A stretch of DNA of 10,903 nucleotides from Methanobacteriota archaeon (GTDB lineage: Archaea > Thermoplasmatota > DTKX01 > GCA-020343715), in assembly GCA_030597775.1 (NCBI GenBank), contig JAUVRF010000023.1:1-10903 (forward strand), in the 5' to 3' direction. Positions 1 through 5,876 of this stretch are shown here, piece by piece (the first letter of the stretch is position 1; every line of letters begins with the position of its first letter). The position numbers and the translations under genes are program-made. Under the pieces are notes generated by a model. That model was not told the DNA's origin. It made no database searches and worked only from the letters and a program-made list of their open reading frames with translations.

Positions 1-1060
1 AGAAGGCGATCATCAGAAGGACCATCATGAACGTGAACTCCACGAAGTTCATGATTATCTCCTCGGGGGGGTGGTTCTCCAATGCCAGCCTGACGAAGAT
101 AAGCAGTGTCCCCGCCGTTATCAGCAGGCCCACCATCCGCTGGCGCATCGCCGTGTACAGGTAGAAGTCCTTGTGGGCCCCCTTGATCCTCGACCCGAGA
201 CGCAGATGGATGAACCAGGGAATGACCAGGAGGGGAACGGTCACGATGGCGACCGAGACGAACCTGAAGAGGCGGTCGAAATCCAGATCATCGCTGACCC
301 AAGGATTGAGACTTATGTATATGGCAACCACGAAGCTGAACAGTATCTGCCAGACCACGGCGGTCCTGAACCTCTTCCAGGGGAAGGTCTTCTCGACGGA
401 GGGTTCGTCCAGCAGGATGGTCTCGGTGTCGAGGGCACTGTGGATGTTGAACATCCACATCATGATCTTGTCCTCCAAAGCCTCACGGGCCGTGACGTCC
501 TGGACCTTCAACAGGAACTGGGGTATTATGCCGACCACCATCATGCAGAGGGTCCCCATGAGGCCGAACCCACCGACCATGACGACCACAACGGCGGCGG
601 TCGTTCCTAAGAATGTGCGGAAGAAGTAGAGCACCAGGCTGATAGCCAGGTCCAAGCCCTCGAGGTCATTGTCCGAACCATCCTCGGGGTCGTCTATCCC
701 GGTATCGATCATTCCCAAGGCATCCACGGCCACCATGAACGTGAAGAACAGGGCCAGGATCAGGCAGACCTGAAGAATGGTCTTCAGCACCTCCCTGATG
801 GGAACTATGCCCTCATGCCGGAACTGGCGAATGTAGTAGATGCCCATCACGAAGGATGCCAGGGCGAAGGCTACGAGAAGGTCCGTAGCCAGACCAAGGA
901 TGAAGATCCAGAACGAGATCTCGGCCAAACCAACAAGGACGAGGCTATAGGCCATAACGATGATGGCGAAGATGACGAAGAGGTATCCGAAGATCTGGAT
1001 GGCCCGTCCCTCTTTGCCCTCCCATATCCCCATTCGGTTGAACCTGCCCCCCTCGACCAT
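1..1060 (-). CDS. Polytopic integral membrane protein, unknown family (partial, C-terminus off the left edge)
   Basis: Reading the minus strand from the ATG at 1060 gives an uninterrupted frame of 353 codons to the window edge, so the C-terminus is missing. The protein is strongly hydrophobic, with about eight or nine likely membrane helices: roughly residues 21-45, 48-77, 91-115, 138-162, 163-184, 234-254, then three more before the edge. A very acidic loop (residues 119-137, rich in Asp and Glu) joins helices 3 and 4, and a long soluble segment (185-233) follows the Pro-Gln at 180-181. The start is supported by GAGG 4 bases upstream and GGGAGGA about 11 bases upstream, with an in-frame stop further up. 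A TATA-like AT stretch lies at 1102-1112. I do not recognise the family and assign no function. Plus-strand frames across this region give His/Asp/Pro-rich shadow proteins, whereas the minus strand gives coherent membrane helices. Confidence 0.85.
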   Translation of the reverse strand, partial: MVEGGRFNRMGIWEGKEGRAIQIFGYLFVIFAIIVMAYSLVLVGLAEISFWIFILGLATDLLVAFALASFVMGIYYIRQFRHEGIVPIREVLKTILQVCLILALFFTFMVAVDALGMIDTGIDDPEDGSDNDLEGLDLAISLVLYFFRTFLGTTAAVVVVMVGGFGLMGTLCMMVVGIIPQFLLKVQDVTAREALEDKIMMWMFNIHSALDTETILLDEPSVEKTFPWKRFRTAVVWQILFSFVVAIYISLNPWVSDDLDFDRLFRFVSVAIVTVPLLVIPWFIHLRLGSRIKGAHKDFYLYTAMRQRMVGLLITAGTLLIFVRLALENHPPEEIIMNFVEFTFMMVLLMIAF

Positions 1061-1247
1061 GGTTCCTCGAATCCTCCCGGTCACTGGAACGGCATCTTCC
1101 GCATATCATATCTTCGGATGGTTCCCTCGTTGCGGACCACTGTGGACCATACCACCGAAGGAAGAACACGCCAGGATCCCTCCGCGAAGCCCTTTGATAG
1201 GACGTAAGCCGTAGCGTCACTCGAACAGGACCTGGCTGGTCCAGGGG
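1061..1247. promoter_or_regulatory. Divergent intergenic region between membrane protein and surface protein genes
   Basis: These 187 bases separate two divergent genes. The AT-rich element at 1102-1112 (ATATCATATC on the plus strand) could be the TATA box for the minus-strand membrane protein, putting transcription start near 1078 with a short leader that carries the Shine-Dalgarno sites. For the plus-strand gene only a weak TATA-like TTTGATAG is visible near 1194-1201. A small hairpin (CCTGG/CCAGG, 1231-1245) directly abuts the surface-protein start region. No convincing small gene was seen here. Confidence 0.4.
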
Positions 1248-4200
1248 ATGATAGATATGTCCTCTTCGCGGAGTGGATTCCCTCTTAAAGTAATAGTTAT
1301 GATGACCCTCTTGGCGGTCTTGGCACTTCTAGCCACCTCATCGGCCGCCACTGATGTGTCAGGCGACATCACGACCCCGACCACCTGGGACGGCAGCGGC
1401 TCTCCGTACATCATCACGATCAGCGTGGTCGTCCAGGACGGGGCCACGTTGACCATCGAGGCCGGTGTGGAGGTCAAGTTCGACGCAGGCTTCTTCCTCG
1501 AATGCCAAGGGACGGGAAGGATAGTGGTCCGCGGTACGAAGGCCAACAACACCCAGTTCTCCTCAAACTCGGCAACCCCCGTCATCGGTGATTGGCCCCA
1601 TATCGCCACTGGCGTCGGCGGGACCTTCAACAACGCCACCATAACCCATGGGACGATAGGTCTCTATGCGGACACTGGCTCGAAGATCATCGATTGCACC
1701 ATCAAGGCCTGTAAGACTGGAATCTGGGTGCGTGGCACTGGCGCCTACATCCAGGGAGCGACCCTGTGGGCGACCAGCGTCGGGGTCACCGCCGTGGACG
1801 CGACCAATGCCCAGGTGTTGGATTCCACTGCGGACAATGTGCAAAACGGCTTCAACATGCTCGGGTCCACCTCCGGTACCGTCTTCAGGGGATGTTCGGT
1901 AAATAACTCCGTCGACATCGGGTTCGGCCTCGTCGCCAACGGCACTGGCAACGTGGTGATGGACGGATACGTCACCAGGACGAGGATCGGCATCCTGATA
2001 CAGGACATGATCTCACCCACCGCCGCGGGCGACCTTCAGGTGGTCAACTGCACGTTGGCCGCCTGTTCGGACAAGGGCATCTTCCTCAACAACGTGGACC
2101 CCACCCAGAAGGTCCTTATCAAGAGATGCAAGATCTGGGATGGCAACATCGCCCTCGAGGCCCATACATCGGGGAACATCGAGGTGACCGAGTGCACCTT
2201 CAGGAACAACAACAAGGGCACCCGGCTCCAGGATTGCACCACTGGGACCATTGTCTTCCACAGGAACAACTACATCAAGAACAACGAGGAGGCCATCACC
2301 ATCAACAGCCAGGCCAGTTACGACAAGAACGGCTTTGGCAACTTCTGGTGGAAGGCCATCTTCGTCTATGGCTTCAAGGACGATAACAGTGACGGCATCG
2401 CCGACCAGGCATGGTCGCTCACGGGAACCCAGAAGGACAACTATCCCCTGATGAAACCCGTGGACTTCGAGTACCCGATCGCCCGGGCGGGCAAGGACAT
2501 CAAGGTCCGCCAGCGCAGGTCATTCGACCTGGACGGCAAGGCCTCGAGCGATGACACCTGGATCGTCAACTTCACCTGGGCGGTCAGCCTCCCCAGTGGA
2601 GACGAGTACTACTACGGCCAGAAGCCCTTGGTCAGGGTCGCGGAGGCGGGTGTGTTCACCGTGACCCTCAGGGTCACCGACCCCCGGGGCAACAGAGACT
2701 ACGACGACCTGAGCCTCAACGTCACCGACGGCGATGCTCCCGACATCGTCGAGATGCTGACGCCGGCAAGGATCGGTGCGGGCCTCACCCTGGTGTTCTC
2801 GGCCAAGATCACGGACAACATCAAGGTTTACGAGGCTTGGATGATCTACAAGTTCGGCATTGCAGGTCAGAACACTCGCTTGGACCTCGTCGCAGAGGGC
2901 GAGGACATCTGGTCCGCCGAGGTGGACATCCCGATCAATCTTGCACAGAAGGTCTACTACAGCCTGTCGGCCAGGGACGCGGAGAACAACATCGTCCGTT
3001 CCGGTGAGAAGGAGGTCTTCGTCGAGGACTTGGACCCACCCGTCGTCATCCTCGAGGACGATTACAACATCACCACCGGGGACAAGGTATGGCTCAACGT
3101 GACCATCACCGACAACAGACGGGTGGCAAGCGCCTCGGTCGAGTACTGGTTCGGCGTCGGGGAGCATCGAACGGCGAACATGTCCATGATGGGCATCCGT
3201 TGGGTCGTGGAGATAGATGTTCCCAGGGAGGGGCCATCCCCCATGAGGATCATCTTCAACGCCACCGATGTCGCCGGCAACTCCATGATCTCCGAGGTGA
3301 TGACGCTGGAGGTCATCGACAACGATCCCCCTGTCCTCAACCTGGACAGCAGCACCGTCAAGTTCCACAAGGATGAAACCGCCGTTATAAGGGCCGTCCT
3401 TTCCGACAACACCGAGATCGCAACGGCATACGTCGAGGTCAAGTACCCTCCGGAGTCCGTTTACGAATCGACCGTCCTGTTCTTCGACGCTGACACCGGT
3501 TTCTACACCGGGGAGATCCTCGTCGCCCGCACTGGTGTCAGGATCTACTATCACTTCAGGGTGACCGACAGCTCGGGCAACGAGCTCGTCACCGAGGATG
3601 TTGAGCGCCTCATGCTCAGCCAGCGACCCACGATCACCACGGACCCGACCACCGAGGCCTGGGAGGGGCAGCTGTACTCCGTCGCCTTCGAGGCGGATGA
3701 CCCGGACAACCTCCCCTACGAGCACGAGTGGTCCATGGACACCAATGCGACCTGGATCATGATAGACAAGGTGGAAGGGATCATATCTGGCACCCCGCAG
3801 GACTACCACGTCGGCTGGTACTGGGTGAACATCACCGTGATGGACCCCGACAGGGTATCGGACTGGCTCTACTTCGAGGTCGTGGTCCACGACGTGAACG
3901 CGCCTCCCGTTATCACCATCACCTTCCCGCAGCCCGAGCAGAAGGTGGGAACGGTGCTCAAGGTCTCGGGAAGGGCTGAGGACGACCTCGCCATCATAGA
4001 GTGGGTCCGGGTCAGCATTGACGACGGTGAATGGGTCAATGCCACCGGCACCCTTGTTTGGACCTACGAGATGTCCGTGAAGGGTTTCACCCCGGGCTTG
4101 CACTGGGTCACCGTCAAGGCGTACGACGGCGAGTCCGAATCGGTGATCGCCGAGATCTCCTTCGTCGTGTCCAAGAAGGACGACACGAATGATGGCCCGG

Positions 4201-4280
4201 GATTCGGCGGGATCGTCGCCGCGTTGGCCATCGCAACCGCCCTTGTCGGGGCCTCCCTCATCGCCCGACGCAGGGACTGA
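1248..4280 (+). CDS. Secreted surface protein: NosD/CASH-type beta-helix, PKD, Ig-like and He_PIG-like domains, PGF-CTERM anchor
   Basis: A 1010-residue exported protein, probably processed and lipid-anchored by an archaeosortase. Visible parts in order: signal peptide (hydrophobic 13-31, likely cleavage after the Ala-rich 32-35); right-handed beta-helix at about 40-403, opening with LTIEAGVEVKF and closing with a CASH/NosD-style end (GNFWW near 364, DDNSDGIADQ at 378, then KDNYPLM); PKD-like domain 405-492; Ig-like modules from about 494, 594 and 691, each opened by a D-x-D-x-P type linker; a He_PIG/cadherin-like domain 792-882 with IISGTP; a final Ig-like module 883-980; and the PGF-CTERM tail 983-1010 (GPGFGG, hydrophobic helix, RRRD). 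I count at least 14 N-x-S/T sequons, consistent with heavy N-glycosylation. Beta-helices of this type usually bind or cut polysaccharide, but I see no clear catalytic residues, so an adhesive or structural envelope role is the best inference. The second in-frame ATG at 1257 has a better-placed ribosome site (AGGGGATGA) and may be the true start. Confidence 0.93.
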   Translation: MIDMSSSRSGFPLKVIVMMTLLAVLALLATSSAATDVSGDITTPTTWDGSGSPYIITISVVVQDGATLTIEAGVEVKFDAGFFLECQGTGRIVVRGTKANNTQFSSNSATPVIGDWPHIATGVGGTFNNATITHGTIGLYADTGSKIIDCTIKACKTGIWVRGTGAYIQGATLWATSVGVTAVDATNAQVLDSTADNVQNGFNMLGSTSGTVFRGCSVNNSVDIGFGLVANGTGNVVMDGYVTRTRIGILIQDMISPTAAGDLQVVNCTLAACSDKGIFLNNVDPTQKVLIKRCKIWDGNIALEAHTSGNIEVTECTFRNNNKGTRLQDCTTGTIVFHRNNYIKNNEEAITINSQASYDKNGFGNFWWKAIFVYGFKDDNSDGIADQAWSLTGTQKDNYPLMKPVDFEYPIARAGKDIKVRQRRSFDLDGKASSDDTWIVNFTWAVSLPSGDEYYYGQKPLVRVAEAGVFTVTLRVTDPRGNRDYDDLSLNVTDGDAPDIVEMLTPARIGAGLTLVFSAKITDNIKVYEAWMIYKFGIAGQNTRLDLVAEGEDIWSAEVDIPINLAQKVYYSLSARDAENNIVRSGEKEVFVEDLDPPVVILEDDYNITTGDKVWLNVTITDNRRVASASVEYWFGVGEHRTANMSMMGIRWVVEIDVPREGPSPMRIIFNATDVAGNSMISEVMTLEVIDNDPPVLNLDSSTVKFHKDETAVIRAVLSDNTEIATAYVEVKYPPESVYESTVLFFDADTGFYTGEILVARTGVRIYYHFRVTDSSGNELVTEDVERLMLSQRPTITTDPTTEAWEGQLYSVAFEADDPDNLPYEHEWSMDTNATWIMIDKVEGIISGTPQDYHVGWYWVNITVMDPDRVSDWLYFEVVVHDVNAPPVITITFPQPEQKVGTVLKVSGRAEDDLAIIEWVRVSIDDGEWVNATGTLVWTYEMSVKGFTPGLHWVTVKAYDGESESVIAEISFVVSKKDDTNDGPGFGGIVAALAIATALVGASLIARRRD

Positions 4281-4334
4281 ACCAGTTCCTCCAACGAAAG
4301 ACACGCGATCAGCGATGAGCCTATTGTGACACCG

Positions 4335-4349
4335 CGACCGTCGAGGTCG
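4335..4349. other. Small dyad CGACC-N5-GGTCG
   Basis: A 5-bp inverted repeat with a 5-base loop in the region after the surface-protein stop. It is short and could be chance. It is recorded because it lies just before the stronger hairpin at 4374-4389. Confidence 0.2.
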
Positions 4350-4373
4350 AGGTTGGTCTCTCAACGAAAACCT

Positions 4374-4389
4374 TCCCGTGCAAACGGGA
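4374..4389 (+). terminator. Stem-loop with GCAA tetraloop, possible 3'-end hairpin of the surface-protein transcript
   Basis: TCCCGT (4374-4379) pairs perfectly with ACGGGA (4384-4389) around a GCAA loop of the GNRA class. It lies about 95 bases after the stop at 4280 and is followed by a pyrimidine-rich stretch (CTTCTATCCCATCTCTC). Archaeal terminators usually depend on T runs more than hairpins and there is no strong T run, so an RNA-stability role or chance is also possible. Confidence 0.4.
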
Positions 4390-4419
4390 GCCTTCTATCC
4401 CATCTCTCGATCATGGTCG

Positions 4420-4473
4420 CATAACATTTATATAACATACTAATTATATACCGGTTATACTTGTTATGAACTT
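4420..4473 (+). promoter_or_regulatory. AT-rich archaeal promoter with four ATAAC half-sites in dyad arrangement (probable operator)
   Basis: This is the most AT-rich stretch in the window. Two TATA-like boxes are visible: TTTATATAA (4427-4435) and TAATTATATA (4441-4450). The second is centred about 28 bases before the ATG at 4474, which has no Shine-Dalgarno upstream, suggesting a leaderless transcript. Superimposed are two inverted repeats with nearly the same centre (4444-4445): CATAACA (4420-4426) with TGTTATG (4462-4468), and TATAAC (4431-4436) with GTTATA (4454-4459). The two left copies of ATAACAT start at 4421 and 4432, 11 bases apart, about one helical turn. The arrangement fits a dimeric or tetrameric winged-helix regulator occupying both TATA boxes. 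The obvious candidate is the product of the gene immediately downstream, so autorepression is inferred. Confidence 0.65.
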
Positions 4474-4920
4474 ATGGTGGTCATGGTGAGGGAGGAGACT
4501 CTTGAGAGACGGACGTTCGCGGTTTCCCTGCTGGACGAGCTTGCCTCGGAAGGCGAGCTAACCTTCGGGGAGCTCCTACGGACGGTCGGATCCTCCCGGG
4601 CCACGCTGGCGACCACCCTCGTGGAACTGAACCAGGAGGGGCTGGTCTTCAAGCGCCGATTGGGACGGCGTACCTTCTACACCATCACGCCTGACGGGGC
4701 CAGGGCCCTCACGGAGATGCCCGTGGAGACGCGTCTGTTCGACGACCGCATCACGAACCTGGTGGGTCGCAGGCTCACGGAGGTGGGGGGCTGGGACCCC
4801 CATCTCTGGGTGCAGGACCTGTGGATACGTCGCCTCCGTACCAGGATCGTGAGGGTGCTCAACAGGATACAATCACAGGGGCCAGATGGCCTCCTCAACG
4901 GCAAGAAGGAGAAGAGGTGA
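4474..4920 (+). CDS. Winged-helix (MarR/HxlR-like) transcriptional regulator
   Basis: A 148-residue DNA-binding protein. Helix-turn-helix elements are LTFGELLRTVG (29-39) and the probable recognition helix SRATLATTLVELNQEGLV (41-58). A basic wing follows (KRRLGRRTFYTITPDG, 60-75), ending in the usual 'T-x-x-G' turn into the next helix. The C-terminal part (84-135) is helical and Arg-rich and may dimerise. The pattern of helix, 'L-x-x-E-G-L-V', then basic wing is typical of archaeal wHTH regulators in the MarR/HxlR/PadR range; I cannot fix the subfamily. The start at 4474 is preferred because the second TATA box is correctly spaced for a leaderless transcript; an ATG at 4483 is the alternative. 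It overlaps the ribosome site of the next gene at its stop codon, so the two are probably co-translated. Confidence 0.88.
   Translation: MVVMVREETLERRTFAVSLLDELASEGELTFGELLRTVGSSRATLATTLVELNQEGLVFKRRLGRRTFYTITPDGARALTEMPVETRLFDDRITNLVGRRLTEVGGWDPHLWVQDLWIRRLRTRIVRVLNRIQSQGPDGLLNGKKEKR
4914..4920 (+). promoter_or_regulatory. Shine-Dalgarno GAGGTGA overlapping the upstream stop, deciding a TTG start
   Basis: GAGGTGA at 4914-4920 matches the archaeal anti-Shine-Dalgarno very well, and its last three bases are the stop codon of the first winged-helix gene. It sits 4 bases before an in-frame TTG at 4925 and about 20 bases before the next ATG at 4940, so it favours the TTG start and implies translational coupling. 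Confidence 0.65.
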
Positions 4921-4924
4921 ACCT

Positions 4925-5197
4925 TTGTTAATAGAAGGGATGGGAGACAACCTCGATCTGACGGGGGAATTTGCTAGACAGACGCGATTGGACGGCTTCC
5001 TGGACATCCTGGCCAATCTCAGTGAACAGGGATTGGTCGAGTTCAATGACCACGAGGCGGGACTGAACCTCCAGCTGACCCGGCGTGGGGCCGAGATCCT
5101 AATGGTCCGCCGGAAGCGGGGGTCGATCGACACCTACGTCATGCACCAGATATCGTTGCACCAAGGACTGTTGCTCAAGAACGAATCATCGGCCTGA
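4925..5197 (+). CDS. Small winged-helix-like protein, second gene of the regulator operon
   Basis: A 90-residue product if read from the TTG at 4925 (85 residues from the ATG at 4940). Residues 11-20 (DLTGEFARQT) and 21-38 (RLDGFLDILANLSEQGLV) look like helices 2 and 3 of a winged helix. A wing with the 'L-x-L-T-x-x-G' signature follows (46-55), then a basic patch VRRKRG (61-66). Helix 1 appears missing or very short, so the fold may be a trimmed winged helix. The C-terminal tail (67-90) is less charged and could mediate pairing with the upstream gene product. Its frame stays open upstream to an ATG at 4886 inside the first gene, but that start lacks a ribosome site and adds a basic run that does not fit the fold. 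Function is inferred only from fold resemblance and operon position. Confidence 0.75.
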   Translation: MLIEGMGDNLDLTGEFARQTRLDGFLDILANLSEQGLVEFNDHEAGLNLQLTRRGAEILMVRRKRGSIDTYVMHQISLHQGLLLKNESSA

Positions 5198-5238
5198 GCC
5201 CTGCTCGCGCACCTGCCGTCGTCCCCCGCGGACCCGGT

Positions 5239-5736
5239 CTAGAGGAACCTGTCGAAGGTCAGGACCTCGTTCTCTTGCCACAGGTACGTGTCGACGTGCT
5301 TGAAGCCCATTCGCTCGTACATGCGAAGGGCGAAGTCGAAGTCCCGGGTGGCGGTGAGCTCCACCGATTTGTAACCCGCCTCCTTGGCGAACTCGAGCCC
5401 CTTGGTCACCAGCTCTCTAACGTGCCCGTGCCCGCGCTGGTCGGCGCGCCCCACCAGGCGCTGCATGTTGCAGCAGTCAGGCTCGGGGTTGCCGTGGTCC
5501 ATCAGGACGGTCCCGACCAGCTCGCTGTCATGCTCGGCGACGAGGAAGAGGTCGAGCTCTTCGTCGAACTCCTCCAGGAAACGGTACACCTCGTCCCGCA
5601 CGAACTTGTTGATCTCTCGACCCAGGACCTCCCTGTAGACATCTATGATTAGCCTAATGGCGTCGTCCACGTCATCATCCTTGTAGGGCCGGTAGACCAT
5701 CATCCTGACATCTCGCTCCTGCGCCCGGACCGTCAT
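5239..5736 (-). CDS. GNAT-family N-acetyltransferase
   Basis: A 165-residue single-domain GNAT, the usual length, expected to transfer an acetyl group from acetyl-CoA to an unidentified amine. Strand 4 region FLVAEHDSELVGTVLM is at 64-79. The acetyl-CoA loop follows near 96-110 (GRADQRGHGHVRELV), and the 'motif B' signature ALRMYERMGFKHV is at 136-148. The loop is non-canonical: the R/Q-x-x-G-x-G/A pattern reads R101-G-H-G104-H-V106, with Val where Gly or Ala is normal. Two adjacent Cys (88-89) lie just before the loop. The gene converges with the regulator operon (41 bases between stops) and diverges from the NYN/PIN gene. The start is uncertain: the ATG at 5736 lacks a Shine-Dalgarno, and the paired ATGs at 5703/5700 have GGAG about 12 bases upstream, giving about 153 residues without loss of the fold. 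Confidence 0.88.
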   Translation of the reverse strand: MTVRAQERDVRMMVYRPYKDDDVDDAIRLIIDVYREVLGREINKFVRDEVYRFLEEFDEELDLFLVAEHDSELVGTVLMDHGNPEPDCCNMQRLVGRADQRGHGHVRELVTKGLEFAKEAGYKSVELTATRDFDFALRMYERMGFKHVDTYLWQENEVLTFDRFL

Positions 5737-5744
5737 AGAATTCC

Positions 5745-5814
5745 GGAGGGGGTGAGGTAACCCCCCTGACGGGTCCTCCCTAAAAAACCTTCGGAGGTTT
5801 TCACCCCCCGGTGA
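5745..5814. repeat. Cluster of three stem-loops between divergent genes
   Basis: Three perfect hairpins sit in 70 bases. GGGGG (5748-5752) pairs with CCCCC (5761-5765) around 8 bases. AAAACCT (5784-5790) pairs with AGGTTTT (5795-5801) around TCGG. TCACC (5801-5805) pairs with GGTGA (5810-5814) around CCCC. GGTGAGGT is also directly repeated at 5751-5758 and 5810-5817. The 7-bp AAAACCT hairpin, flanked by A and T runs, would resemble a bidirectional terminator, but it lies upstream of both neighbours. A leader structure for the minus-strand GNAT or an operator are alternatives. Confidence 0.45.
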
Positions 5815-5840
5815 GGTCGTTCAGAGGTCATGCCGGCCCC

Positions 5841-5876
5841 AAACCCTTTTAAAGGGGGCACGCGGTTAACTGGATG
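5841..5876 (+). promoter_or_regulatory. Archaeal promoter for a leaderless GTG start (BRE-like AAACCC + TTTTAAA)
   Basis: AAACCC followed by TTTTAAA (5847-5853) forms a good BRE/TATA pair centred 26 bases before the GTG at 5876. That predicts transcription starting at or next to the start codon. No Shine-Dalgarno precedes the GTG, which fits a leaderless mRNA. CCCTTT-T-AAAGGG (5844-5856) is also a near-perfect palindrome around the TATA element. Confidence 0.65.

Noticed and set aside
71..610. 179-codon plus-strand frame at the left end
   Set aside because: The product is His/Asp/Pro/Glu-rich without structure, while the minus strand encodes a coherent multi-helix membrane protein over the same bases.
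2727..4190. Possible DNA-level tandem repeats across the Ig-like modules
   Set aside because: The modules resemble each other only at protein level (linker and strand patterns); no long identical DNA repeat was seen by eye.
2520..4364. 614-codon open frame on the minus strand opposite the surface-protein gene
   Set aside because: Its product is a Val/Asp/Gly/His-rich string with no domain, helix or signal character. It mirrors the GC-rich codon pattern of the real gene, whose plus-strand product has clear domains.
4886..4924. ATG at 4886 as start of the second winged-helix gene
   Set aside because: No ribosome site precedes it, it would overlap the first gene by 35 bases, and it adds a basic run; the GAGGTGA site points to TTG 4925.
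5745..5758. Plus-strand GGAGGGGGTGAGGT resembling a very strong Shine-Dalgarno
   Set aside because: No open frame follows; the nearest GTG is followed at once by a stop. It is better explained as part of the hairpin cluster.
5784..5801. AAAACCT/AGGTTTT hairpin as a normal terminator
   Set aside because: Both flanking genes are transcribed away from it, so there is no transcript for it to end unless an unseen small RNA exists.
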